Assembly: GCA_028873965.1 (NCBI GenBank) | Contig: JAPPMU010000052.1 | Location: 161,146-225,145, forward strand | Direction: 5' to 3' | Source of the DNA: Chloroflexota bacterium | Lineage (GTDB): Bacteria; Chloroflexota; Dehalococcoidia; Lucifugimonadales; UBA3495 | Length of the DNA stretch: 64,000 bases | Translations under genes and position numbers: made by a program | Notes under the pieces: generated by a model | Database searches by the model: none | The model's input: the letters and a program-made list of their open reading frames with translations, nothing else | What the model was told of the DNA's origin: nothing | In this document: one piece after another, positions 8,016-16,086 of the stretch | Numbering within the stretch: position 1 is the first letter of the stretch | Layout of the letters: the number at the start of each line of letters is the position of its first letter

Positions 8016-8921
8016 ATGAAAGCTGGGTTTATCGGGGTTGGCAACATGGGCAACCCCATGGCCGCTAACATGATCAAGGCTGGGCATCAGCTCACCGTAC
8101 ACGACCTGCGCCGCGAATCGGCCATCAATCTGCTGGAAATGGGCGCCGAGTGGTCCGATTCCCCGGCCGGCTGCGTCAGCGGCAACGATGCCGTGTTCAC
8201 CTCCCTGCCCGTGCCGCGGGACGTTGAAGCCGTGGTGATGGGCGAGAACGGCATCATGTCCGCCGCCAACTCCGGCGACGTTTACGTCGACCTGTCCACC
8301 AACTCCCCGACCGTCATTCGCCGCATCCACGACGAGTGCGCTGCCCGTGGCGTGACCGTGCTCGACGCTCCCGTGAGCGGCGGCGTCTATGGCGCGGCCG
8401 CCGGCACCCTTGCCGTCATGGTCGGCGGCGACGAGGAGACCTACAACTCCGTCAAGCCCATGCTCGACGCCATTGGAACCCACGTCGTCTATTGCGGCGA
8501 AATCGGCAACGGCATGGTCACCAAGATCTGCAACAACCTGCTATCCATGGGCATCGGCGTCCTTATGTCTGAGGCTCTCACCCTTGGTGTCAAGGCCGGC
8601 GTCTCCCTGGAAACCCTCGCCGACGTCATCGCCAACAGCAGCGGCGGCAACCGTCGCTTGGTCGAGAAGTTCCCCCGCTATCTCTTCGCGGACAACTTCG
8701 AGCCCGGCTTCGCCACCGCCCTGGCCGCCAAGGACGTGCGCCTCGCCACCGACCTCGGCCGCGAGTACGGCATCCCCATGGAACTGTCCAACCTGGTCGA
8801 CCAGCGCCACGTCGAAGCCCTCTTCCGCGGCTGGGGCCCCGAGGACTCCGACGCCGTCGCCAAGCTCCAGGAGGAAAAATCCGGCGTCCAACTCCGCTTC
8901 GGCAACATGGGCGGCAACTGA
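8016..8921 (+). CDS. NAD(P)-dependent 3-hydroxyisobutyrate dehydrogenase family oxidoreductase
   Basis: A 301-residue beta-hydroxyacid dehydrogenase that would oxidise a short 3-hydroxyacid (3-hydroxyisobutyrate, tartronate semialdehyde or similar). The N-terminal Rossmann motif is GFIGVGNMGNPMA (5-17), the substrate motif is DAPVSGG (117-123), and the catalytic Lys is K170 in GNGMVTKICNN. The C-terminal half is the helical dimerisation domain. The start has an AGGAG box; TTGACC at 7939 and TATAAT at 7959 lie upstream but with only 14 bases between them. Substrate cannot be fixed from sequence. Confidence 0.93.
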   Translation: MKAGFIGVGNMGNPMAANMIKAGHQLTVHDLRRESAINLLEMGAEWSDSPAGCVSGNDAVFTSLPVPRDVEAVVMGENGIMSAANSGDVYVDLSTNSPTVIRRIHDECAARGVTVLDAPVSGGVYGAAAGTLAVMVGGDEETYNSVKPMLDAIGTHVVYCGEIGNGMVTKICNNLLSMGIGVLMSEALTLGVKAGVSLETLADVIANSSGGNRRLVEKFPRYLFADNFEPGFATALAAKDVRLATDLGREYGIPMELSNLVDQRHVEALFRGWGPEDSDAVAKLQEEKSGVQLRFGNMGGN

Positions 8922-8959
8922 TCCATCGATCCGGCCCTCTGCTGTTCTAGAGGCATGGT

Positions 8960-9295
8960 GTGTTCCGATCGGCCCATCCCACCACCGGCAAGCCCGCGTA
9001 CATCACGCGCTACGTGTACGCGGACACCACCCTGTCCACCCACGGTGGAAATGTCGGCAAGGTCAGCGTAACCAGCGAAGAGCACACCCGCCTCCAGCAG
9101 ATGGCCGAATACCTTGAGCGTTGCTGTAATGATCTCGACGCCGCCGGCTACGACGTCATATCCATCACTCCGGTTATCAGCGGCCGCACCGCGTACACTC
9201 ACACCGAGACTACCGATATCCACCCCGGCCACGGCTACAGCGTTACCGACGGCTTGATCGTCACCGGCCGTCTCAAGACCAACGAAACCGGATAA
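8960..9295 (+). CDS. Uncharacterised 111-residue protein
   Basis: Starts at GTG and overlaps the next gene by TAATG. The middle is helical (EEHTRLQQMAEYLERCCNDLDAAGYDV) and the end is strand-rich (SITPVISGRTAYTHTETTD, VTDGLIVTGRL). No known family was recognised. Tight coupling to two HEPN-like genes suggests a shared function, perhaps as a partner or neutraliser. Confidence 0.55.
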   Translation: MFRSAHPTTGKPAYITRYVYADTTLSTHGGNVGKVSVTSEEHTRLQQMAEYLERCCNDLDAAGYDVISITPVISGRTAYTHTETTDIHPGHGYSVTDGLIVTGRLKTNETG

Positions 9296-9702
9296 TGAGT
9301 CAGTCCTCTCCCATCGAACCTTTCAACGAGCCCGCGGTCGCCATCGCCGACTACCGTCAGCAAGCCCGCGAGTTCCTGGTGAGGAGCCGCCAGTACCTGG
9401 CCGACGACGACCTGCACCAGGCATCCGAAAAAGGCTGGGGCGCGGCGGCTTGGATGGCCAAGGCCGTCGCCGAAGCCCAAGGATGGCAGTACAAGCGTCA
9501 CGAAGAGTTCGCGGATATCCTCAATCGAACTCGCAACGCGTCGGGAGATGAAAGGTTGCGTGATTACCGGCGTGTGGCTAACGAATTGCACGGCTACTTT
9601 TACACTCGCAAGAGGTTCCTGGACTCTGAAGACATCGGAAATGGTTTGGATCGCATAGCCGAGCTCCTCGACATCCTCGAACCCCTCACCGAAACCAGCT
9701 AA
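9295..9702 (+). CDS. PaREP1/HEPN-like protein, copy 1
   Basis: A 135-residue all-helical protein of the PaREP1-like group, with a central SEKGWGAAAWMAKAVAEAQGW segment typical of these HEPN relatives. An R-x5-H pattern (RVANELH, about residue 98) matches the HEPN ribonuclease motif R-x4-6-H. HEPN proteins are often RNases or toxins partnered with nucleotidyltransferases. The neighbour is a close paralogue, overlapped by TAATG. Whether it is an active nuclease is unknown. Confidence 0.7.
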   Translation: MSQSSPIEPFNEPAVAIADYRQQAREFLVRSRQYLADDDLHQASEKGWGAAAWMAKAVAEAQGWQYKRHEEFADILNRTRNASGDERLRDYRRVANELHGYFYTRKRFLDSEDIGNGLDRIAELLDILEPLTETS

Positions 9703-10133
9703 TGAGCTCAGGCCAACCCATGACCCAATCCTCTCCCATGGAACCTTCCGACGGTCCCGCGGAAGAAATCGCCGACTACCGCCGTCAGGCCCGCCAATTT
9801 CTGCTTAAAAGCCGTCAATACCTCGCCGAGGATGACCTGCACCAGGCATCCGAAAAGGGCTGGGGCGCGGCGGCCTGGATGGCCAAGGCGGCCGCCGAGG
9901 CACAAGGTTGGCAGTACAAAAAGCACGACCAGTTCAACGTTGTGCTCAATAATGCCCGTCTATTGACCGGAGACGACCGATTGCCAGGGCTGCGCGGTAT
10001 TGCCAACGACCTGCACACCAACTTTTACAAACGCAAGCTGTTGCTGAACGCCGACGCCATTGCTGTAGACTTGGACCACATCTCGACCCTCCTCGAAATC
10101 CTCGAACCCCTCACCGAAACCAATGCACCTTAG
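9702..10133 (+). CDS. PaREP1/HEPN-like protein, copy 2
   Basis: Tandem duplicate of the preceding gene: both share SRQYLA-DDLHQASEKGWGAAAWMAKA and end EILEPLTET. An R-x6-H motif (RGIANDLH) is kept at the same place. The coupled ATG gives 143 residues; Met at 9720 (MTQSSPMEP) aligns with the start of copy 1 and may be the real one. Similarity is high at the N-terminal half and weaker in the middle, suggesting an old duplication with conserved surface and catalytic positions. Confidence 0.7.
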   Translation: MSSGQPMTQSSPMEPSDGPAEEIADYRRQARQFLLKSRQYLAEDDLHQASEKGWGAAAWMAKAAAEAQGWQYKKHDQFNVVLNNARLLTGDDRLPGLRGIANDLHTNFYKRKLLLNADAIAVDLDHISTLLEILEPLTETNAP

Positions 10134-10142
10134 GAGTCCCAC

Positions 10143-11171
10143 ATGACCAGCAGCGCAGAACGCCACGTCGAAACCGCCGACACCATCGAGGCCATCGAGG
10201 AGTGCTTCCGCCTCGGTTGGACCGATGGCCTCCCCGTCGTCCCGCCGGCCGATTACAAGGTCCGCGAAATGCTCTCCGCAGCCGGCCTCACCGGTGAGGA
10301 GGAACTGATCAACCTCGACATGCGCAGCCGTGTCATCACCTCCGAGAACGCCGCCGCCAACGCCGTAATGGCCGGCTGCGAGGCCAGTTATTTCCCCGTC
10401 CTCGTCACCGCCCTGCGCACCCTCGAGGAAGAGCGCAACTTCGTCAACATGGCCGCTTCCTCCACCAGCTCGCCCACGATACTCATGGTCCTCAACGGTC
10501 CAATTCGGGATGAGTTGGGCATCAACAGCCGCGATGGTCTCTTTGGCCCCGGCTTCCGCGCCAATGCCAGCATCGGCCGCGCCGTCCGCCTCTGCTTCAT
10601 GAACGGCTTCGACGCCTGGCCCGGCCAACTCGACCGCGGCACCCTGGGCACCCCGGCCAAGTTCACCCTCTGCATCGCTGAAAACGAGGAGACGTCCCCC
10701 TGGGAACCGCTCCACGTCAGCCGCGGCTTCGACGCCTCCGACAGCGTGGTCACTGTCGCCGTCGCCTACAACCCGGTCAGCGTGCCCAATAGCTACGCCC
10801 ACACCGGTCGTGCCATCCTGCTGTCCATCTGCGACGCCCTGCGCTCCGCCGCCCTCGCCCATCGCTACCCCGCCCAGTGGGTCATCGTCATCGGACCCGA
10901 ACATGCCCTTACTCTTCAGGGCGATGGCTGGACCCGGCGCGACATCCAGGACTTCCTGATCGAAAATAGCGGCCGCTCCCGCGCCGAACTGGTGCGCCTC
11001 GGCTCCAAGCAGGGCCCCGAGCGCCCCGGCGACGAGGAACTCATCATGCGCTGCGCCAACGATCCCGATGACATCCTCATCATGCACGGCGGCGGCACCG
11101 GCGGCCGCTACAGCGCCATCATCGACACCACCGGCTACCGCATCCGCACTCGCAAAGTCACCGCCAATTAG
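10143..11171 (+). CDS. Uncharacterised 342-residue protein near the UGSC selenoprotein
   Basis: A soluble protein with N-terminal ECFRLGWTDGLPVVPP, a central Gly/Ala-rich region with NANASIGRAVRL-like segments, and a C-terminal region VIVIGPEHALTLQGDGW followed by DDILIMHGGGTGGRYSAI. I do not recognise a catalytic family. It lies upstream of a UGSC selenoprotein gene, separated by a DUF4058 gene; I suspect a functional link, but that is inference. The start has a GGAG box (TTAGGAGTCCCACATG). Confidence 0.8.
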   Translation: MTSSAERHVETADTIEAIEECFRLGWTDGLPVVPPADYKVREMLSAAGLTGEEELINLDMRSRVITSENAAANAVMAGCEASYFPVLVTALRTLEEERNFVNMAASSTSSPTILMVLNGPIRDELGINSRDGLFGPGFRANASIGRAVRLCFMNGFDAWPGQLDRGTLGTPAKFTLCIAENEETSPWEPLHVSRGFDASDSVVTVAVAYNPVSVPNSYAHTGRAILLSICDALRSAALAHRYPAQWVIVIGPEHALTLQGDGWTRRDIQDFLIENSGRSRAELVRLGSKQGPERPGDEELIMRCANDPDDILIMHGGGTGGRYSAIIDTTGYRIRTRKVTAN

Positions 11172-11172
11172 C

Positions 11173-11985
11173 ATGACCACCCAACTGCCTCAAAATCCTT
11201 TCCCCGGCATGAACCCGTACCTGGAGCGCCCTGAGCTTTGGCACGGAGTGCACACTCGCGTTATTGTCGAACTGGGCAATACCTTGGCGCGTCATCTCCG
11301 GCCCGAGTATATGGTGCGCGTTGAGGAGAGGATGTACGTTTCGGCGGAGACCGACGACGAAATCCGCCTCCAAGCTCGGTTGCCCGACGTTATGATCCTG
11401 GACGACGGCGCCGGAGCGGCAACCTCGGTGGCGGTGGCCCCCCGCAGCAAGGACGCAATCCCAGTGCGCATACCCTATCAGGATGAGCAGCGGCAACGGT
11501 ACCTTGAGGTAATTCGCGTCAGCAATCGCGAAGTAGTCGCGGTGATCGAACTGCTCTCTCCCAGCAACAAGACCAACCCCGGCCGTCAAGCCTACAAAGC
11601 CGAGCGCAATCAAGTGTTCCACAGCACGTCGCATCTGGTCGAGATTGACTTGCTCCGTGCCGGCCAGCCCATGCCAGTGATTGGCGATGTGCCGCCCAGC
11701 CACTATCGCATCCTGGTGACGAATACCCACGCCACTGATGGCCTTGCCGACTTGTACCCTTGCAGCATCCAGACACCCATACCCGTCTTCGTCATGCCCC
11801 TGGCGGAAGGCTCCGAAGGCATAGCCATCGACCTGAAGCCCATCATCGATGAGGTTTACCTCCTCGGCTCCTACGACCGGGACATCGACTATGACCAGGA
11901 CCCCACTCCGCCCCTTCCCGACCCCGACCGTGCATGGATCGACCAACTCCTCCGCAGTCAGGGGTTACGCAACCGAGCCGTTTGA
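11173..11985 (+). CDS. DUF4058 family protein
   Basis: A 270-residue protein beginning MTTQLPQNPFPGMNPYLERPELW, the DUF4058 hallmark (FPGMDPYLE..WP..H). Further family segments are LPDVMILDD, EVVAVIELLSPSNKT, the Y-KAERNQVF motif and VEIDLLRAG. The E-LSP-NK region resembles a PD-(D/E)xK-like core, but function is unknown. DUF4058 genes are frequent accessory genes in cyanobacteria and Chloroflexota. The start at 11173 immediately follows the previous stop. Confidence 0.88.
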   Translation: MTTQLPQNPFPGMNPYLERPELWHGVHTRVIVELGNTLARHLRPEYMVRVEERMYVSAETDDEIRLQARLPDVMILDDGAGAATSVAVAPRSKDAIPVRIPYQDEQRQRYLEVIRVSNREVVAVIELLSPSNKTNPGRQAYKAERNQVFHSTSHLVEIDLLRAGQPMPVIGDVPPSHYRILVTNTHATDGLADLYPCSIQTPIPVFVMPLAEGSEGIAIDLKPIIDEVYLLGSYDRDIDYDQDPTPPLPDPDRAWIDQLLRSQGLRNRAV

Positions 11986-12043
11986 TTGTACAATCCGCCC
12001 ATCATCGTCTTCCCATTTCGACACGTACCGATGGAGGTAACGC

Positions 12044-12604
12044 ATGACAACCGCTGAATCGAGCCGACTCCGGCTTGTCAACCCCAAAGGCACCGAGTTG
12101 CCCCAGTCCGAGTTCCGCATGAACGACCGGTCCGCCGGCCTTGCCGGCAAGCGCCTCGGCCTCATGGAAAACTCCAAGGCCAACGCGGGTGCACTCCTTA
12201 TGGAGCTCGGCAACATCCTCAACGAGCGCCACGGCTTCTCCGAGATCAAGTTCTACGACAAGGGCCACGCCAGCCTCCCCGCGCCGCAGCAAACCATCGA
12301 TTCCATTCTCGGTGAGGTGGACTACCTCATCACTGGGGTCGGGGATTGAGGGTCCTGCAGCTCGTGCAGTGTGCACGACGGAATCGACTTCGAGAAGCGC
12401 GGCGTTCCCACCGCGGCCATCATCACCCATGTCTTCCTCAACACCGCCCAGGCCATGACCCGCATGATGGGTGTGCCCGACTACCGTTACGTGGTCGCCC
12501 AGCATCCCCTGTCCAGCCTCACCGACGACCAGGTCAAGGCCCGCGCCGCTGAGATCGCCGACGAGGTGGAGTCCATCCTGACCGGCCAACCCGTCGCCGC
12601 TTAA
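12044..12604 (+). CDS. UGSC-family selenoprotein (UGA at codon 102 read as Sec)
   Basis: One frame runs through a TGA at 12347-12349 and reads ...EVDYLITGVGD-Sec-GSCSSCSVHDGIDFEKRGVP..., giving 186 residues. The U-G-S-C motif with a further CxxC (Sec102, Cys105, Cys108) and a following H-DGI is the defining feature of the UGSC (seleno)protein family, predicted from marine metagenomes and of unknown, presumably redox, function. Sequence on both sides keeps the same codon style, and a hairpin sits right after the UGA. An ordinary annotation would give two truncated genes (12044-12349 and a false start at 12371). Sec machinery is not in this window. Confidence 0.88.
12362..12378 (+). promoter_or_regulatory. 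SECIS-like hairpin after the UGSC UGA
   Basis: TCGTGCA, loop GTG, TGCACGA form a perfect 7-bp stem starting 12 bases after the UGA. Opening the top pair gives loop AGUGU with G at position two, as in bacterial SECIS elements bound by SelB. Not folded by software. Confidence 0.65.
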
Positions 12605-12629
12605 TCATCAGCGTACCCGGCTCGCCGCC

Positions 12630-13028
12630 ATGGCGACTCCCGGAGCTTCGCAACCGTCTCGCCTGCCTATCGACCCGGCCATCCGGCCCGGTCTGGCAGG
12701 CGAAACTCAATTGACCGTTGCCGCCGAGCACCTCGCTCCCCACACTCCCAAGTTCAGCACCCCGGCCATGGTCATGCTCATGGAGCAGGCCTCCTATCAG
12801 GCGGTATTGCGTCTGCTCCACCCGGACCAGACCGTCGTCGGCTACGAGGTAAACGTCAAGCACCTCGCCCCGGCCGACGCTGGGTCAGTCGTCTCCGCCC
12901 GATCCGTCCTCACCGATGTATCCGGCAACAAGCTCCGCTTCGAAGTCGAGGCCCGTCACGGCGATCTGTTGCTCGGAACGGCTGAGCATAGAATGGCCAT
13001 CGTGACCCAGGAGCCAGTCGAAGGTTGA
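12630..13028 (+). CDS. FlK-like acyl-CoA thioesterase (hot-dog fold)
   Basis: A 132-residue hot-dog protein resembling fluoroacetyl-CoA thioesterase FlK. The catalytic set of that family (Thr, Glu, His) appears as T44 in FSTPAMVMLMEQAS, E52 in the same segment, and H78 in GYEVNVKHLAPAD. It would hydrolyse a small acyl-CoA. It follows the UGSC gene by 25 bp, so may share its transcript. The true substrate is unknown and fluoroacetyl-CoA should not be assumed. Confidence 0.85.
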   Translation: MATPGASQPSRLPIDPAIRPGLAGETQLTVAAEHLAPHTPKFSTPAMVMLMEQASYQAVLRLLHPDQTVVGYEVNVKHLAPADAGSVVSARSVLTDVSGNKLRFEVEARHGDLLLGTAEHRMAIVTQEPVEG

Positions 13029-13129
13029 CCGCCGCCACGGCCGGGGTAGATTACATTACTGTGGCGGAGTAACAATCGCTGACGCCGGCGCGAGTAGGAA
13101 ATCTGCGGCATCAAATATCGGGTGAGGAA

Positions 13130-13462
13130 ATGGTCGATCCTATCAGCATCGAGTGCCCAATCTGCAAAGTAGGGGATGGTCGTCCTTGCATAAACCTCGG
13201 AAACAGAAGGGCAATGAACAATTTTCATCCCGCTAGGAGATCTCTCGCCGGGCGTATTGAAACTCCGCCGATGGCCACCCAGCGCCAGATTAGGGCAGCC
13301 ACCCAGAGAGCTCTTGCCCAGCCTGTTGAAGATTCCGACTCCTTTGGCAAATGGATCGTGCGGGGCATCGCAATCGGCATCGGGTTGCTTATCGTGGAGA
13401 TCCCACTCGCTTTGATCGTTATGTGGTGGCTCAACCATCAATTGAGCAAGATTGGGTTTTGA
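13130..13462 (+). CDS. Small zinc-finger membrane-anchored protein
   Basis: A 110-residue protein. The N-terminus ECPICKVGDGRPCINLGNRRAMNNFHPAR resembles the short phage-type zinc finger (CP.C....G.PC...H..R). The C-terminal residues 76-100 form one hydrophobic helix (RGIAIGIGLLIVEIPLALIV) ending in a short tail. This suggests a nucleic-acid or protein-binding head tethered to the membrane. It sits in an A/T-richer stretch with other unknown genes, possibly acquired. Confidence 0.65.
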   Translation: MVDPISIECPICKVGDGRPCINLGNRRAMNNFHPARRSLAGRIETPPMATQRQIRAATQRALAQPVEDSDSFGKWIVRGIAIGIGLLIVEIPLALIVMWWLNHQLSKIGF

Positions 13463-13507
13463 AGCAGTGGCATGCGCACTGCTAACAAGACGACGTGGAG
13501 GACAATA

Positions 13508-14089
13508 ATGCCAGAAATCATGAATATAGCAGACTTTTGGGACTGTGAAATCGAGCACGCAGAGGCGAAGAAACGATGGGTGAGCGAGCATTTGCGCTAT
13601 ATCATCGGCAGGACTGCTGGAAGGTGGAATCTGACGAAATTAGACGTCGAGGTGGCCCTCGTAGATATGGCCGTCGCGCAAGCCGTGGAAGTGCAGCGGG
13701 AAGTAGGTGACAGAATCCTAGATTTTGCTGACGGTAGCCGGTTGGGGATCGTAGCAATGGCTGCCAACACAATGGCCGGATCATCGCGAGTGATGGAACC
13801 AGGTGAGCATGTACTGCGGGCAAAAATCCGCGGTAACCGCCCTTACGAGCATGGAGTCACGCGTACCGCATGGTACTGGACTCAAAACGGCAAGACCTAC
13901 GGAAAGCCTGATTTGGTCTGGGCCGCTACAGATACCGCCTGTCCAAAGGACGGCCTATGGGTCAGAAGATTCTGCAACAGAAGTTGTGGTGACAAGTCTA
14001 TATGGGCAGAACGCCTCACGGCGGGAACAGAGATGCCGCAATGCGCGGACTGTAGATCTGGCGCCAACTATGGATGGGCTACACCATAG
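13508..14089 (+). CDS. Uncharacterised protein with C-terminal Cys clusters
   Basis: A 193-residue protein starting MPEIMNIADFWDCEIEHAEAKK, with a GAGGAC box before the ATG. The first 80 residues are helical and charged. The C-terminal part has Cys pairs (TACPKDGLW, RFCNRSCGDKSIW, MPQCADC) that could form a zinc ribbon. No family was recognised. Codon choice is visibly more A/T-rich than the flanking metabolic genes, suggesting later arrival. Confidence 0.6.
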   Translation: MPEIMNIADFWDCEIEHAEAKKRWVSEHLRYIIGRTAGRWNLTKLDVEVALVDMAVAQAVEVQREVGDRILDFADGSRLGIVAMAANTMAGSSRVMEPGEHVLRAKIRGNRPYEHGVTRTAWYWTQNGKTYGKPDLVWAATDTACPKDGLWVRRFCNRSCGDKSIWAERLTAGTEMPQCADCRSGANYGWATP

Positions 14090-14254
14090 GTTCACCTTGA
14101 GGGACTTGCAATTGATGTTGTCAGGAATGCAAGTACGGAGATGAAGAAGGAACGCCCAACGCGTAATCCTGCCGTGGGGCAAGCAAGTGGCTGAGACTGA
14201 GCGGGAACGGATTGAGAACCAGAGCCGAACCCTCTGAAGAGTCAGGGGCACAGC

Positions 14255-14410
14255 ATGACCACCGCCACCGAAACCGCGCTCAAACCGGACACCATTGGCC
14301 TGGCTGTCGCCAGGGTCGCGCAGCGGGCGGCTACTTCCGACAGGGTGATCTTCTTCGCCTCTCGGGCTAGTGGAGACCATCACGCCGCTCTCCTAGTCTC
14401 TGATGCGTAA
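14255..14410 (+). pseudogene. Truncated MNT-type nucleotidyltransferase remnant
   Basis: A 51-codon frame whose middle, VARVAQRAATSDRVIFFASRASGDHH, resembles the start of minimal nucleotidyltransferases (V.R...AA..ERVILFGSRARGDA.PDSD). The motif GSRARG is changed to ASRASG and the metal-binding DxD that should follow is absent; the frame ends soon after. It is best read as a decayed fragment of a HEPN-MNT type gene. Alternatively it is a chance ORF, but the match over about 25 residues is good. Confidence 0.45.
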
Positions 14411-14452
14411 GGTTGATTAGTTCCCCGCACCGCCCAATCCGAGGAGGGCATC

Positions 14453-15280
14453 ATGACTCTGCTACCATCCGGTCGTCCCCGCCTGCAGGACAAAGTCGTT
14501 ATCGTCACCGGTGCCGGTTCCAGCGGACCCGGCGTTGGCACCGGCAAGGCCACGTCAATCCTCTTTGCCCGCGAGGGCGCCAGCGTCCTGCTGGTCGACC
14601 GCAACCTCCAGGCCGCGGAGGAAACCCTTGCCATCATCCACGAAGAGGGTGGCGAAGCCTCGGTCATCGCGGCGGACGTTACTTCCGCCACCGACTGTGA
14701 AGCTATCGTCGACGCCGCCGTCGAACGCTACGGCGCGCTGCACGTCCTCTTCAACAACGTTGGCATCACGGGTCCCGGTACTCCCACCGACGTTGAAGAA
14801 TCGGTTTGGGACAACGTGCTCGACGTGAACCTCAAGAGCATGATGCTCACCACCAAGTACGCCGCCCCGAAGATGATCGACGCCGGCGGCGGCAGCATCA
14901 TCAACATGTCGTCCATCGCCGGCGTCCGCGCCGGCAGTGGCCTGGCCAGCATTCCCTACTCCGCGTCCAAGTCAGGGGTGATCGGTATGTCCGAGACCAT
15001 GGCGGTCCACCTCGGCCGCGACAACATCCGCGTCAACGTTATCGCCCCCGGCCACATCTATACCCCCATGGTCGCCGGCGCCATGGCCGAGGAAACCCGC
15101 GAGAATCGCCGCAAAGCCGGCCCGCTGGGCGTCGAGGGCAACGCCTGGGACATCGCCTACGCCGCCCTGTTCCTCGCCAGCGACGAGGCCCGCTGGGTCT
15201 CTGGGATCGTTCTGCCCGTCGACGCCGGCCTCCTCGCCGCCACTCCCCTCGCCATGTACAACCGCATCCGCGACGAGTAG
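14453..15280 (+). CDS. Short-chain dehydrogenase/reductase
   Basis: A 275-residue classical SDR. The cofactor motif TGAGSSGPGVGTG (19-31) is longer than the usual TGxxxGIG and holds extra Gly. NNVG is at 101-104, and the catalytic Ser153/Ser154 in NMSS, Tyr169 and Lys173 in YSASK are present. The C-terminal end (VLPVDAGLLAATP) fits the GG...DGG region of quinone/alcohol oxidoreductases. Substrate unknown. A GAGGAG box precedes the ATG; a strong terminator follows. Confidence 0.93.
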   Translation: MTLLPSGRPRLQDKVVIVTGAGSSGPGVGTGKATSILFAREGASVLLVDRNLQAAEETLAIIHEEGGEASVIAADVTSATDCEAIVDAAVERYGALHVLFNNVGITGPGTPTDVEESVWDNVLDVNLKSMMLTTKYAAPKMIDAGGGSIINMSSIAGVRAGSGLASIPYSASKSGVIGMSETMAVHLGRDNIRVNVIAPGHIYTPMVAGAMAEETRENRRKAGPLGVEGNAWDIAYAALFLASDEARWVSGIVLPVDAGLLAATPLAMYNRIRDE

Positions 15281-15320
15281 CCGCATTCTTACCCACCCCT
15301 GCCAATCTGCTACCAAACCC

Positions 15321-15352
15321 CGGCCCCGCAGGATTTGCGGGGCCGCAACTTT
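15321..15352 (+). terminator. Rho-independent terminator after the SDR
   Basis: CGGCCCCGCA (15321-15330) pairs perfectly with TGCGGGGCCG (15336-15345) around a GGATT loop, followed by CAACTTT. It lies 40 bases after the stop of the SDR. Confidence 0.8.
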
Positions 15353-15422
15353 ATGCCCCAGCTCTTCCCGGACAACCTTCACTGCGACCCAAATCCGTCT
15401 GCACCGGTGATCTCCCCCGCAT

Positions 15423-15538
15423 GTCATTGCGAGCGCAGCGCGGCAATCTCGTTGGGGCAGGGAACGCCGCTGCGGGAACGAGATCGCCAACGTGGTTCGA
15501 CAAGCTCACCATGAGCGGCTTCGCCCCTCGCGATGACA
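15423..15538. repeat. Dispersed GTCATTGCGA repeat, copy 2
   Basis: Shares GTCATTGCGA, CAATCTCGTTGGGGCA, GGGAACGAGATCGCC and CTCGCGATGACA with the interior of the element at 7831-7914 and, less exactly, with 16911-17001. The outer arms partly complement each other. It carries an extra insert (GTTCGACAAGCTCACCATGA) in the middle. Confidence 0.75.
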
Positions 15539-16086
15539 TATCGGGTCCGCGTGAGCCGTCTGGTCGCCCCATCCATGGAACATCAATCAAATCCTGTCCA
15601 TCCATGGAACCACAACCCCGTCCGGCGCAGAAGAAAACTTCTGACAGCCGCGCCCCACCTCTGGCAGAACGCCCGTGCTATCCTGGCTTCCACAGGCGAT
15701 CAATCATCCCCATCCCGACCAGGTCCCGGCAACAACGGCCAACCCCATCAGCAACCAAGTCGCTACCGGCCTCTGCGGGAGACTGCCTCCAATCGTTCTA
15801 ACCGGTGCAGTCGCCCCGGCCACCGCGCCCGCCACAGCGCGCCATGCTTCGGGCATGGGCAATAAGAGCAAAAAACCCCAAGCGCAAATCCTCCGGCCGT
15901 AGGGCTGATCAATCCCGGGACCTGGTCATCAACATCACCATCGCCACCAACCGATCCCCAATCGCCTGTAGCAACCCACACCCATTCGCCTGTGAACATC
16001 CCACCCCAGGAAGCCATCCAACCCGCAACCATCAACCCAATCCCATCCATCCCGTGCATCCATGCAAGATAGGAGCGTCATCAATC

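Larger units (their letters stand above)
15281..16086. other. Long non-coding stretch with terminator, repeat and low-complexity DNA
   Basis: About 800 bases with no convincing gene. It contains the terminator at 15321-15352 and the dispersed repeat at 15423-15538. After that comes C/A-rich DNA with recurring CCATCCATGGAAC near 15570 and 15599 and similar CATCC-rich DNA at 16010-16070. Frames open across 15533-16060 have improbable composition. Confidence 0.6.

Noticed and set aside
9960..11180. 406-aa minus-strand frame
   Set aside because: Opposite strand of the 342-aa gene; acidic, Gly-rich shadow typical of GC-rich DNA.
15805..16086. Upstream extension of the 230-aa gene
   Set aside because: Low-complexity C/A-rich DNA; no ribosome site, while 16087 has AGGAG.
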